Below, piece after piece: positions 24,808 to 33,103 of a stretch of DNA of 39,494 bases. The position numbers and the translations under genes are program-made. Under the pieces are notes generated by a model. That model did not search any database and had not been told where the DNA came from. It was given only the letters and a program-made list of their open reading frames with translations. The DNA is from Cohaesibacter sp. GTDB lineage: Bacteria; Pseudomonadota; Alphaproteobacteria; Rhizobiales; Cohaesibacteraceae. The DNA lies in the NCBI GenBank assembly GCA_025800105.1, contig JAOXSG010001222.1, positions 1 to 39,494 of the forward strand, in the 5' to 3' direction. Every line of letters begins with the position of its first letter. Positions within the stretch are counted from its first letter, which is position 1.

Positions 24808-25530
24808 ATGAAACTTGGCATCATCGGAACAGGAACCATTGCGAGCGCTGTTGTTGAGGGCGTGGTTGGACATGGTTATCCCATTTTGGTGTCACGTCGC
24901 AGTGAAGCCCAGTCCAGTCGCCTTGCTGCGGCCTATGAAAATGTTGCGGTTGCCGATAATCAGGATGTGATTGATCAGGCTGATGTTATCTTTTTGGGCT
25001 TGCTTGGTGATCAGGCCCCCGACATTCTTGGTAATCTGAGCTTTCGAGCCGATCAGAGGGTGATTTCTTTCATGGTTGGTCCTTCTTTGGAGACGGTGGG
25101 GCAGATGGTTGCCCCTGCTGTGGCTGATGCCATCATGCTGCCCTTTCCCAATATTGCCAAAGGGGGATCGCCTATTCTGGCTTTGGGCGATACAAGCCTC
25201 ATCAATCAGTTATTTGGTGCCAATAATGCCATTTTCACAATGCGCAATGAAGCAGAGCTTGAGGCCTATCTGTGCGCGCAGGCGGCGCTGTCTCCTGCCC
25301 TTTTGTTGGTGCATATAGCCGGCTCATGGCTGGGTGAGCGGGTGGTTGATCGTGAGCAAGGCGAGGCCTTTCTTCGCTTGCTCATTGGATCAAACCTGTT
25401 GTCCGGTTCCAACTGCGCAGACATGATTGAAGCGCTGAACACGCCGGGTGGCTATAATCAGCGCCTTCGTCTGCATATGGAAGAAACAGGATTGCGTGAG
25501 CATCTGCAAGACGGGCTATCGAAGCTCTAG
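24808..25530 (+). CDS. ProC-like NAD(P)-binding protein (pyrroline-5-carboxylate reductase family)
   Basis: 240 residues from the ATG at 24808 (MKLGIIGTGTIASA), preferred over the frame start at 24763 because of AAGGA upstream and a proper family N-terminus. It has the Rossmann motif GTGTIA (residues 7-12) and a ProC-like C-terminal dimerisation domain with TPGGYNQ in place of the usual SPGGTT-type motif. It is shorter than typical ProC (about 270), so it may act on another imine rather than pyrroline-5-carboxylate. Its TAG stop lies inside a dispersed CTAGGCTCAGGACT word. Confidence 0.8.
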   Translation: MKLGIIGTGTIASAVVEGVVGHGYPILVSRRSEAQSSRLAAAYENVAVADNQDVIDQADVIFLGLLGDQAPDILGNLSFRADQRVISFMVGPSLETVGQMVAPAVADAIMLPFPNIAKGGSPILALGDTSLINQLFGANNAIFTMRNEAELEAYLCAQAALSPALLLVHIAGSWLGERVVDREQGEAFLRLLIGSNLLSGSNCADMIEALNTPGGYNQRLRLHMEETGLREHLQDGLSKL

Positions 25531-25540
25531 GCTCAGGACT
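25527..25540 (+). repeat. Dispersed word CTAGGCTCAGGACT, copy 3
   Basis: Overlaps the stop codon of the ProC-like gene; identical over 14 bases to copy 1. Confidence 0.6.
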
Positions 25541-25857
25541 CATAAGCATTTTTTCATATGCGACATTTTGGAGCAGGTGAAGCTTTACGATGCCTGTCTT
25601 TGTCTTGCCTTTTCCTATCCTTCAGAAACCAGAGTAGGACCTGATCTCTATATCTTGTTATTTTTCATGCAATTGCGCTGATCTTTATTGATTGATTGTC
25701 TCTTTGCCCATCCATCATGCCCGTTGCTGTCTCTCACTCGTTCTTTTTATAACGCCAGAATCGCCGGATTTTCGTTCTTTTTTCCTTTATTTATGACTCT
25801 TTTTCTCATATTTAAAAGATAAAATGAGTCCAGAACTCAAAAAATAAAGGTCAAAAA
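25531..25857 (+). promoter_or_regulatory. Upstream region of the heme receptor gene with an inverted repeat
   Basis: About 330 bases with no convincing gene. Near the receptor start it contains CTCAT (25805-25809) and ATGAG (25824-25828) around an A/T-rich core, a dyad about 30 bases before the ATG. It is a candidate iron-responsive operator but does not match a Fur, RirA or Irr consensus well enough to name. AAAGG lies before the ATG. Confidence 0.4.
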
Positions 25858-28053
25858 ATGGTTCAAAAATTTGTTGGGGTGTCTTTGAGAACCGCTCTTC
25901 TTCTCAGTGCCTCTTGTTTAACATTGCCAGCCCTTGCACAGAGCCTTGAAGGCGCTGTGCAGGATGAGACATTGCGCACGCTTGTCGTCACTGCCAGCCG
26001 CACAGAGCAGAGCCTGATGGATGTCACACGCTCCGTTGCTGTGGTTGAAAAAGAGCAGATCGAGCAGCAAAATGCCAATGATGTTGCAGATCTGTTGCGC
26101 GATATTCCCGGTGTTGCCATTTTGGAAGGCGCTTCTCCGGGGCTGCGGCGCATTTCCATTCGCGGTGAAGGACAGGCGCGCAATACCATTTTGATTGACG
26201 GGCAGGAAGTCTCTGATCATTCCACCTATGGCTCGCTGTTCATGATTGATCCAGCCAATATTGAGCGCGTGGAAGTTGTTAAAGGCCCTTCTTCTGTGTT
26301 GCATGGCTCCAAGGCCATTGGCGGTGTGGTCAATATCATTACAAAAAAAGGGGCAGACAAGCCGCTGGAAATCAGCATCGGCGGTGGCTATGACAGCTCT
26401 ACGGGCGGCTATCAGTCCAATGCAAGTGCTGCTGGCTCCAGCGATGATTGGGACTATCGCCTGTCCCTGACAAAATCCGATCATGGAGACCGCAAAAGCG
26501 GCAGCGGCACGCTGAAGGCCAGCGCCCTTACCAATGGCAGCGCCTTTGAAAACCAGAGCATTTCAGCCAATATTGGCTATAGTCATGGCAATCACAGTCT
26601 TCGTCTGGTGGCTGAAAAGGTTGATATGGCTTCGGATGCCTATGTGGATCCCAAAAGCCTGTCGGCAGCCCGCACTGCTGGCCTTAGCAAATTCATCCTT
26701 GATTTGCCAAAGCGTGATCGCACCAAATTTGGCGTTTTTTATGATGGCACGGATTTGAATGATGTCGTGAAAAAAGTGCATATGGATGCGTATATCCAGC
26801 AGATTGAACGGGTGGTGGATATTGACTTCACACGGGCCACTCCCAATCGGGCAACTTTCCCCTTTGGAACCGAGATCAGCACCAAAAACAAAACAAGCGA
26901 TGATCAAGTGGCCATTGGCTTCAATAGCCAGATTGATCTGACACTTCTCGACAATCACTTAACAATATTTGGCGCGCAAATTGTCCATGACAGTGTTGAT
27001 CGCAATGACAAACGCAATGGCACCAATACACGCATTGTCTTCAATCCAAGAAGCCCCAATTTCAGCTATAATCCGGCTGGTCGCCCCAGCCTGATCAATG
27101 ATAATTTTGACAAGGAAGCCTCTATCACCACTTTCTCTGCTTTTGTGCAGGATGAATGGAGTGTGAGTGATGATTTCTCTATCACCGGGGGCTTGCGTTA
27201 CTTCTATATTGACAGCGAATTGTCAAAAACCAATCAGCCGGGCTATGCACCTTTTAGCAAAAGTGATGATGCATTCATCGGCTCCCTTGGCGTCAATTAT
27301 ACCGGGATCGACAATGTTGCCTTGCGCGGCAACATTTCCCAAGGCTATGTCTATCCGACCCTATTGCAAAATATGCTTGGATCGGTTTTCAGCCCCGGCA
27401 ATGTGATCGAAGCCAATCCGAATTTGAAGGCAGAAAAGAGCATCAATTATGAGATTGGCGCGCGTTTTGACAATGGCGTTGCCATGCTTGATGCCGCCGC
27501 TTTCTATAGCGTTGCTGAGGATTATATCGATTCTGTCTCTTGTGGTCGCTTTGGGGCCGTCTGTACCACAGCGGCTGCGTCCGAGCGCTATGTCAATATT
27601 GACGAGGCAACCACCTATGGGCTTGAGGTTTCCGGCTCCTATCATTTGCAAGCCTGGTCCTTGACGCCTTATTTCTCGGCCACCTTAATGACCCGCGACT
27701 ATAAAGCCTCTGGCATTGAGACCAACAATACCGACATTCCAGCCTTTACCGGCCGGTTTGGTGTGCGCAAATATTGGGATCTGGATGATGATATCGAGTT
27801 TATGAGCGATCTCTATATCCGCACAGCGTCCGAGCGGGAGCTGAATGAGCCATCAAGCCGCGATTATGAAAAGCATGCTGCTTTTACAACGCTCAATTTT
27901 GCCAGCAGTCTGACTTATCAATTTAGTGAGGAACGGAGCCTGCGTCTGAATGCCTCTGTCGAGAATATTTTTGACAAATCCTATACCGAGTCACTCAGCA
28001 GCACCCCTGCGGCGGGACGGGCCTTTAAATTGTCTGGTCAATTGACCTTTTAA
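25858..28053 (+). CDS. TonB-dependent heme/hemoglobin-type outer-membrane receptor
   Basis: 731 residues. A signal peptide (about 1-27, ending ALAQS) is followed by a TonB box-like TLVVTAS near residue 42. The plug domain (about 50-160) includes IRGEGQARNTILIDGQEV and VEVVKGPSSVLHGSKAIGGVVNIIT. The rest is a 22-strand beta-barrel ending in Phe (LSGQLTF). The heme-receptor motif NPNL occurs near residue 519 (EANPNLKAEKS) and a degenerate FRAP-like stretch GYVYPTLLQNM precedes it. It imports heme or hemoglobin-derived heme across the outer membrane. The neighbouring genes (HmuTUV, IsdG-like oxygenase, ExbB/ExbD/TonB) support this. Confidence 0.92.
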   Translation: MVQKFVGVSLRTALLLSASCLTLPALAQSLEGAVQDETLRTLVVTASRTEQSLMDVTRSVAVVEKEQIEQQNANDVADLLRDIPGVAILEGASPGLRRISIRGEGQARNTILIDGQEVSDHSTYGSLFMIDPANIERVEVVKGPSSVLHGSKAIGGVVNIITKKGADKPLEISIGGGYDSSTGGYQSNASAAGSSDDWDYRLSLTKSDHGDRKSGSGTLKASALTNGSAFENQSISANIGYSHGNHSLRLVAEKVDMASDAYVDPKSLSAARTAGLSKFILDLPKRDRTKFGVFYDGTDLNDVVKKVHMDAYIQQIERVVDIDFTRATPNRATFPFGTEISTKNKTSDDQVAIGFNSQIDLTLLDNHLTIFGAQIVHDSVDRNDKRNGTNTRIVFNPRSPNFSYNPAGRPSLINDNFDKEASITTFSAFVQDEWSVSDDFSITGGLRYFYIDSELSKTNQPGYAPFSKSDDAFIGSLGVNYTGIDNVALRGNISQGYVYPTLLQNMLGSVFSPGNVIEANPNLKAEKSINYEIGARFDNGVAMLDAAAFYSVAEDYIDSVSCGRFGAVCTTAAASERYVNIDEATTYGLEVSGSYHLQAWSLTPYFSATLMTRDYKASGIETNNTDIPAFTGRFGVRKYWDLDDDIEFMSDLYIRTASERELNEPSSRDYEKHAAFTTLNFASSLTYQFSEERSLRLNASVENIFDKSYTESLSSTPAAGRAFKLSGQLTF

Positions 28054-28080
28054 ACGCTCTCAAGTCTGTTTTCTTGAGAC

Positions 28081-28109
28081 AAAAAGGGCGGCTCTTGGTC
28101 GCCCTTTTT
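28081..28109. terminator. Bidirectional terminator between receptor and heme monooxygenase genes
   Basis: Arms AAAAAGGGCG and CGCCCTTTTT around nine bases serve both convergent genes. A small second hairpin AGGTC-TGTCA-GACCT with a T run lies at 28119-28138. Confidence 0.9.
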
Positions 28110-28143
28110 CATGGTGACAGGTCTGTCAGACCTTTTTTGATTT

Positions 28144-28467
28144 CTATTCTTTTGGAATGGACAAATCTTCCAGTGTTTCAAAACCGACGAAACGCGGCGG
28201 GCCTTTATATTCCACTTTGGGCTTTGGACGGCGGTGGGATGCCTTGAACTGATCGCTTTTGGTCCAGCCTTCAAACGCCTCGCGCGTTGTCCAAACGGCG
28301 TGAGAAGCATAAAGGATGAAACCGTCTTCATCTTCATGGGCCTTTAGCATCTCGAAACTGATAAATCCTTCAAATTCGTGCAATTTGCTGTCGCGGCTGC
28401 GCCAGATTTCTTCGAAAGCGCTTTCATAGCCCGCTTTCACAAGAAAATGGTTCATTGCAATAAACAT
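28144..28467 (-). CDS. IsdG-type heme-degrading monooxygenase (HmoA/HmuQ-like)
   Basis: 107 residues from the ATG at 28467, which has GGAG seven bases upstream; the 28494 start adds nine residues without support. It is a compact ABM-fold ferredoxin-like protein. The catalytic triad of the IsdG family is intact: Asn6, Trp68 and His78 (FKASHRR) at spacing matching IsdG/IsdI. It should bind heme in the cytosol and open the ring, releasing iron. It stands between the receptor and hmuT, on the opposite strand, and takes the role often filled by HmuS in such loci. Confidence 0.9.
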   Translation of the reverse strand: MFIAMNHFLVKAGYESAFEEIWRSRDSKLHEFEGFISFEMLKAHEDEDGFILYASHAVWTTREAFEGWTKSDQFKASHRRPKPKVEYKGPPRFVGFETLEDLSIPKE

Positions 28468-28621
28468 TTCTGTCTCCTTTTTTATTGCATTCATGGCATC
28501 ATGGACATTTAGAGCTTCTAGGCCAAATCCTGCGCCCAGATCTTGTCTGTCATTGTGCCATGACTGGTCTGGTCTTCATTGATTTTTCGAAAATATGAGT
28601 TTAAAAAGCAAGAAAATTAAC

Positions 28622-28638
28622 TTGAATGCCGCATTCAA
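28622..28638. promoter_or_regulatory. Perfect inverted repeat TTGAATGCCGCATTCAA between the heme monooxygenase and hmuT
   Basis: Seven-base arms and a 3-base centre, the same geometry (7-3-7) as an Irr box but a different sequence. It sits 46 bases before the hmuT ATG and 155 bases from the divergent monooxygenase start. Candidate operator of an iron regulator. Confidence 0.5.
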
Positions 28639-28683
28639 ATTGGTTTTGATGCAGCACATCTCCACATTTTGCAGGATAATGAC

Positions 28684-29682
28684 ATGAAGATAAGTGTTGA
28701 TCGGCTCCATAGCTCTTTGAAGATGGTTGCCCTCTTTGCAAGCTTTTCTTGCGTTGCTTTGCTGTCTTCGCCCCAACTTCATGCCCAGAACCATGCTCAA
28801 TCGGTCCTCACAGATGCCAATGGCCAGCCTTTGCCTGAGAATGCCAGCGAAAAGGTGGTCAGTGTTGGTGGCTCTCTAACGGAAATTGCCTATGCCCTTG
28901 GCAAAGAAGATGCCTTGATTGCGGTTGATACCACGTCTGTTTTTCCGCCTCGTGCCCTGAAAGACAAGCCCAATGTCGGCTATATGCGGGCGCTGTCTGC
29001 CGAAGGCATTCTGGCTTTGGAACCAACGCTAATTTTGGCAGAAGACGGGGCTGGGCCAGCTGATGTCATTGCCCTGTTGCAAGAGGCGCGGGTGCCATTT
29101 GCCAGCATTCCGGCCCGTTATGACGCGCAAGGCATTATCGACAAGATCCAATTGGTTGGTCAGGCCCTTGCTGCACAAAAAGAAGCCCGTCACTTGGCCG
29201 ATCAGGTGCGCAAGGATCTTGACCTTCTTCAAAGCAAAGTTGCCAATATCCCACCGGCAGAAAAGAAAAAAGTGCTGTTCCTCTTTTCCCTGCGCGGAGA
29301 TCGGTTGATGGTCTCAGGAAAAAACAGTCAGGCATCAGCCATTATCGAGATGGCCGGTGGCGAAAATGTCATGACCAGCTTTGATGGCTTTAAACCTGTC
29401 AGCAATGAAGCCGTTCTCTCAGCTGATCCTGATGTTATCCTGATGATGAGCCGGGCAGGCACTCCCACTGCCTCGCGCGAGCAAGTGCTGTCTCACCCGG
29501 CTCTCTCAGCTACCAAAGCCGCTCAATCCGGTTCTCTTGTGGTGATGCCGGGCATGTATTTGCTGGGCTTTGGGCCAAGGACGGCTCATGCAGTTGCAGA
29601 TCTTGCCGATCATCTTTATCCCGATCACAATCTTGGCTCTTCCGCTCTCTTTTCAGAACAGAAAACAGGGAGCGCTCACTAA
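28684..29682 (+). CDS. hmuT: Heme ABC transporter periplasmic heme-binding protein
   Basis: 332 residues from the ATG at 28684, backed by AGGA seven bases upstream; the TTG at 28669 is less likely. It has an N-terminal signal peptide (through about residue 35, LHAQ) and then a PeripBP/TroA-like two-lobe fold beginning KVVSVGGSLTEIAYALG. The NVGYMRALSAEGILALEPTLIL segment carries the Tyr expected to coordinate heme. It receives heme from the outer-membrane receptor and hands it to HmuU. It is followed by hmuU after two bases and is the first gene of the transport operon. Confidence 0.92.
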   Translation: MKISVDRLHSSLKMVALFASFSCVALLSSPQLHAQNHAQSVLTDANGQPLPENASEKVVSVGGSLTEIAYALGKEDALIAVDTTSVFPPRALKDKPNVGYMRALSAEGILALEPTLILAEDGAGPADVIALLQEARVPFASIPARYDAQGIIDKIQLVGQALAAQKEARHLADQVRKDLDLLQSKVANIPPAEKKKVLFLFSLRGDRLMVSGKNSQASAIIEMAGGENVMTSFDGFKPVSNEAVLSADPDVILMMSRAGTPTASREQVLSHPALSATKAAQSGSLVVMPGMYLLGFGPRTAHAVADLADHLYPDHNLGSSALFSEQKTGSAH

Positions 29683-29684
29683 TC

Positions 29685-30773
29685 ATGAGATCGGCTGCAC
29701 ATCCCGGTTCCGCATCCCTGTCTGGTGACAGATCACTGCTTGGCTGGACCAGCTTGCTGGTTCTCTCGCTGATCCTGATTTGTGTGGCTATTGTCTCTGT
29801 AACGCAAGGGGCCAGTGATCTGAGTGCCGTCCGGCTTCTTTCTTTTCTGTCAAGCTGGATAACAGATCAGAATGAGGGCATGAGCCGCCGCGATGCGATT
29901 ATTCTGTTTGATATTCGCCTGCCGCGTCTGGCTTTGGGATTGCTGGTTGGTGCGGCGCTGGCCACCTCCGGGGCCTGCCTGCAAGGATTGTTCCGCAACC
30001 CTTTGGCTGATCCGGGCATCATTGGCATTTCTGCCGGGGCTACGCTTGCCGCTATTCTGGCCATTGTGCTGGGCAATAGTCTGTTTGCGCCCCTAGAGGC
30101 ATTCTTGGGGCTATATATGCTGCCGGTTTTTGCCTTTTTTGGCAGTCTGATTGCCACCATCACCCTTTACACCATTGCCACACATCGCGGGCAAACCTCG
30201 GTTGCCACCATGTTGCTGGCCGGGATTGCCCTTGCCGCCATCTTGGGCGCTGGAGCGGGGATCCTGACCTATCTCTCGGATGATCAGCAGCTGCGTGATT
30301 TGACATTTTGGTCCATGGGCGGACTGGGTGGTGCCACATGGGGCAAGGTTTTCACCTGCCTTCCCTTCATCGCTCTTTCGCTTTTTGCCATTCCCTTCTT
30401 TGCCAAGGGCTTAAATGCCCTCTTGCTGGGGGATCATCAGGCGCGTCATATGGGCATTGATGTTCAGACATTGAAGCGATCTTTGGTTTTGTGCATTGCT
30501 TTGGCGGTTGGGGCTGCGGTCTCTGTTTCTGGCACCATTGGTTTTCTTGGCATCATTGTGCCGCATATTTTGCGTCTTGTGATTGGGCCGGATCACCGTT
30601 TTTTGCTGCCTGCATCAGCGCTTTTGGGGGCGATTATTCTGGTTCTTGCCGATATGATTGCGCGCACCATTGTTGCCCCTGCTGAACTTCCCATTGGCAT
30701 TATCATGTCAGCGCTTGGGGGGCCTTTCTTCTTGTGGCTTTTGCTGAAAAACAGACAGGTGCTGGCCCTATGA
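29685..30773 (+). CDS. hmuU: Heme ABC transporter permease (FecCD/BtuC family)
   Basis: 362 residues with about ten membrane segments and the FecCD signatures LPRLALGLLVGAALATSGACLQGLFRNPLADPGIIGIS (in two pieces), SGTIGFLGIIVPHI and ELPIGIIMSALGGPFF. It forms the membrane channel of the heme importer. It overlaps hmuV by four bases (ATGA), which supports one operon hmuT-hmuU-hmuV. Confidence 0.95.
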   Translation: MRSAAHPGSASLSGDRSLLGWTSLLVLSLILICVAIVSVTQGASDLSAVRLLSFLSSWITDQNEGMSRRDAIILFDIRLPRLALGLLVGAALATSGACLQGLFRNPLADPGIIGISAGATLAAILAIVLGNSLFAPLEAFLGLYMLPVFAFFGSLIATITLYTIATHRGQTSVATMLLAGIALAAILGAGAGILTYLSDDQQLRDLTFWSMGGLGGATWGKVFTCLPFIALSLFAIPFFAKGLNALLLGDHQARHMGIDVQTLKRSLVLCIALAVGAAVSVSGTIGFLGIIVPHILRLVIGPDHRFLLPASALLGAIILVLADMIARTIVAPAELPIGIIMSALGGPFFLWLLLKNRQVLAL

Positions 30774-31600
30774 CGACCGAGATTATTCTGGAAAATATCA
30801 GCCTGACGCTTGGTAGCAAACGCGTTTTAAAGCCGCTTGATTTGTCTTTGCGCTCTTCAGACCTCACCATTTTGGTCGGGCCCAATGGTGCGGGCAAATC
30901 CAGTTTGTTGAAACTGATTTGTGGTGACCATCAGCCCGATCAGGGACGCATTCTTTTTGATCAAATCGCTTTGCCTCACTGGCCGCTTGATAAACTGGCC
31001 CGGCGCCGCGCCGTGATGACCCAATCAAGCGAGATTGCCTTTCCCTTTACCGTTCTGGAAGTGGTGCGGATGGGGGCCAATCTTCAAGCCGTTGATGCGC
31101 ATGATGCTGACAGGCGCGCCATGCTGGCCCTTGAAGCGGTTGATATGGAGAGGTTGGCGGGGCAACGCTTTCAAGCCCTATCCGGTGGCGAGCAACAACG
31201 CGTGCAACTGGCCAGAACTCTTGCTCAGGTCTGGTCGCCTTGTCATGAAGGGCAAGCCAATTTCCTGCTTCTTGATGAGCCTATTTCCAATCTGGATATC
31301 CGTCATCAAATTGAATTGTTGCAATTGGCCAAGGATTATACAAAATCCGGCGGCGGCTGTCTGGCTGTCCTGCATGATTTGAATATTGCCTCGATGTTTG
31401 CCGACCGCTTGCTGGTGATGCAACAGGGGCAAATTGTGGGTGATGGCCCGCCCAATGAGATCTTGACCAATGACTTGATTGCCCAGATTTTTGGAATCAG
31501 GTTACAGGTCAATCGTCCTCCGGGTTGTCCTATCCCCTATATTCTTCCACAAACCTTCTTTGATGCCGCCGAACCCCAACATATGTCAAATCCAAGCTGA
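30770..31600 (+). CDS. hmuV: Heme ABC transporter ATP-binding protein
   Basis: 276 residues from the ATG overlapping the hmuU stop; the longer frame at 30734 lies inside hmuU. Walker A GPNGAGKSSLLKL (about residues 37-49), signature LSGGEQQRVQLART, Walker B FLLLDEPISNLDI and switch His in VLHDLN are all intact. It drives heme entry to the cytosol. Confidence 0.95.
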   Translation: MTTEIILENISLTLGSKRVLKPLDLSLRSSDLTILVGPNGAGKSSLLKLICGDHQPDQGRILFDQIALPHWPLDKLARRRAVMTQSSEIAFPFTVLEVVRMGANLQAVDAHDADRRAMLALEAVDMERLAGQRFQALSGGEQQRVQLARTLAQVWSPCHEGQANFLLLDEPISNLDIRHQIELLQLAKDYTKSGGGCLAVLHDLNIASMFADRLLVMQQGQIVGDGPPNEILTNDLIAQIFGIRLQVNRPPGCPIPYILPQTFFDAAEPQHMSNPS

Positions 31601-31656
31601 TACAAACAATCTAGTCTTTGACATTCAGCTATAAACCAGCCTTCAGGAACAAAACC

Positions 31657-32076
31657 ATGCGCCCCTTGATTCTTTCTCTTGCCTTTGTCTTGATGCCTCT
31701 TTTTGGCGCTGCTCATGCGCAAGGCTCCCAATCTCTCGATCTGGAATTGAATAACAGCGTTCAGCATGATGGCGTTTGTCGTTTGAGTTTCATGGTGCGC
31801 AATGGCTTAAGCGTTCCTGTCACGGATCTGGGACTGGAAGTTGTCTTGCTCAACAAAGACGGGCTGGCTCAGGATTTTATGATGCTGCGCACAGGGGAAT
31901 TGATTTCTGGCAAGCGGCGCATTCGTCAATTTGATCTTCCAGATATCGCGTGTGGTGATATTGGCGAAATCCTGATCAATGATGTTGCTGATTGTCAGGG
32001 AGAAGACCTGACCCCCGCCTCCTGTCTGGTGAAACTCAAGCCCTCTTCTCGCACTGCTATCAAGCTTGGCCTGTAA
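31657..32076 (+). CDS. Secreted protein of unknown function in the heme/TonB operon
   Basis: 139 residues from the ATG at 31657 (AGGA nine bases upstream). A clear Sec signal peptide (about 1-23, ending AHAQG) precedes a small beta-rich domain with Cys at GVCRLSF, DIACGDI, VADCQG and ASCLV, possibly two disulfides. I do not recognise a named family. Its place between hmuV and exbB, with short gaps, suggests a periplasmic accessory of TonB energisation or heme handling. The alternative is a general secreted protein unrelated to heme. Confidence 0.75.
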   Translation: MRPLILSLAFVLMPLFGAAHAQGSQSLDLELNNSVQHDGVCRLSFMVRNGLSVPVTDLGLEVVLLNKDGLAQDFMMLRTGELISGKRRIRQFDLPDIACGDIGEILINDVADCQGEDLTPASCLVKLKPSSRTAIKLGL

Positions 32077-32106
32077 TTTGGGCCTGTAATTTGGGCCTGC
32101 AATCTG
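32068..32106 (+). repeat. Three-copy 13-base tandem repeat across the stop codon
   Basis: GGCCTGTAATTTG at 32068-32080 and 32081-32093, and GGCCTGCAATCTG at 32094-32106. The first copy contains the TAA stop of the secreted-protein gene. Copies two and three are untranslated spacer before exbB. Confidence 0.85.
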
Positions 32107-32140
32107 CTTCTTTCTTCTGGTGCTCCGAAAGTTCCTTGTT

Positions 32141-33103
32141 ATGACGTCGTCCTCTTTTTCTTCCCATACTTCTTTTCCCCAATTGGCGCAGGCCAGTCAG
32201 ACTGATGTAAATCCATCGCTCGTTCAGGATCCAATAACAGCGCAAGGCATTTCCGCTTCAACTGAGCCAAAGAGTGCTGACAGTGGGACAAGTCTTTCTG
32301 CCTCTCCAGTAACAGATACAGCCGTAACCGAGGCCGCCCCCATTGCATCCCAGCCCTCTCTTGCTATGGATCCAGATCTGGTTGTCTCGCCCCCTCCCCC
32401 GCCGCAAAGCTTTCTAGAGAATGCCATGGGGCAAATTCAGTCCATTATGGAAATGGGTGGCCCTGTTGTTGTGCTGTTGAGCATTTTGTCCGTTCTGTCG
32501 CTGACCGTAATCCTTTATAAATTGTGGCAATTTTCCTGGCTTGGCATTGGCCGTCACAAGCGGGCCCGCAAGGCGCTTTTGCAATGGCGCCAGGGCCAGC
32601 AAGTTGAAGCCATTGACTTGCTGGCCAAGGGCAAAGCACCGGTGAGTGTGGTTTTGCTTCATGCCATGCGCGGGCAATTGTTTCACCCTGACAAGGGCGC
32701 ACTGATCCGTGAAGATGTGGAGCGTGTGGCCCTTAGCAGCTTGTCCAAAACCCGGTTTTTGTTGCGGTTTTTGGAAACAGTTGGTCAGATTTCGCCTTTG
32801 CTGGGTCTGTTTGGGACTGTGATTGGCATGATTGAGGCCTTCCAGCGGTTGCAACAGGCTGGTGCCAGCGTTGATCCATCTGTTTTGGCGGGCGGCATTT
32901 GGGTTGCGCTTTTGACCACGGCAGTGGGCCTTGCGGTTGCGATCCCTGCCAGCCTGTTTGCAGACTGGTTCAGCTCACGGGTGGAACGAGAGCAGGATGT
33001 GATTGAAGAATTGGTAACTTCGGTTCTGACTGGTCAAATTACCGATGCGTCTTCCACGCCTGCCAGTTCTGTGGTTCATGGAGATCCGGCTTATGCGACT
33101 TAA
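32141..33103 (+). CDS. exbB: ExbB/TolQ/MotA-family energiser subunit
   Basis: 320 residues from the ATG at 32141; a GTG at 32120 is an alternative and neither has a strong ribosome-binding site. A long polar N-terminus (to about residue 85, ending in VSPPPPPQ) precedes three membrane segments (about 108-128, 205-225, 250-270) with LGLFGTVIGMIEAF and GGIWVALLTTAVGLAVAIPA. It forms the inner-membrane ring that drives TonB using proton motive force. At the position of the usual Glu (E. coli ExbB Glu176, GIAEALL) it has Val255 (GIWVALL). It overlaps the first exbD. Confidence 0.9.
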   Translation: MTSSSFSSHTSFPQLAQASQTDVNPSLVQDPITAQGISASTEPKSADSGTSLSASPVTDTAVTEAAPIASQPSLAMDPDLVVSPPPPPQSFLENAMGQIQSIMEMGGPVVVLLSILSVLSLTVILYKLWQFSWLGIGRHKRARKALLQWRQGQQVEAIDLLAKGKAPVSVVLLHAMRGQLFHPDKGALIREDVERVALSSLSKTRFLLRFLETVGQISPLLGLFGTVIGMIEAFQRLQQAGASVDPSVLAGGIWVALLTTAVGLAVAIPASLFADWFSSRVEREQDVIEELVTSVLTGQITDASSTPASSVVHGDPAYAT

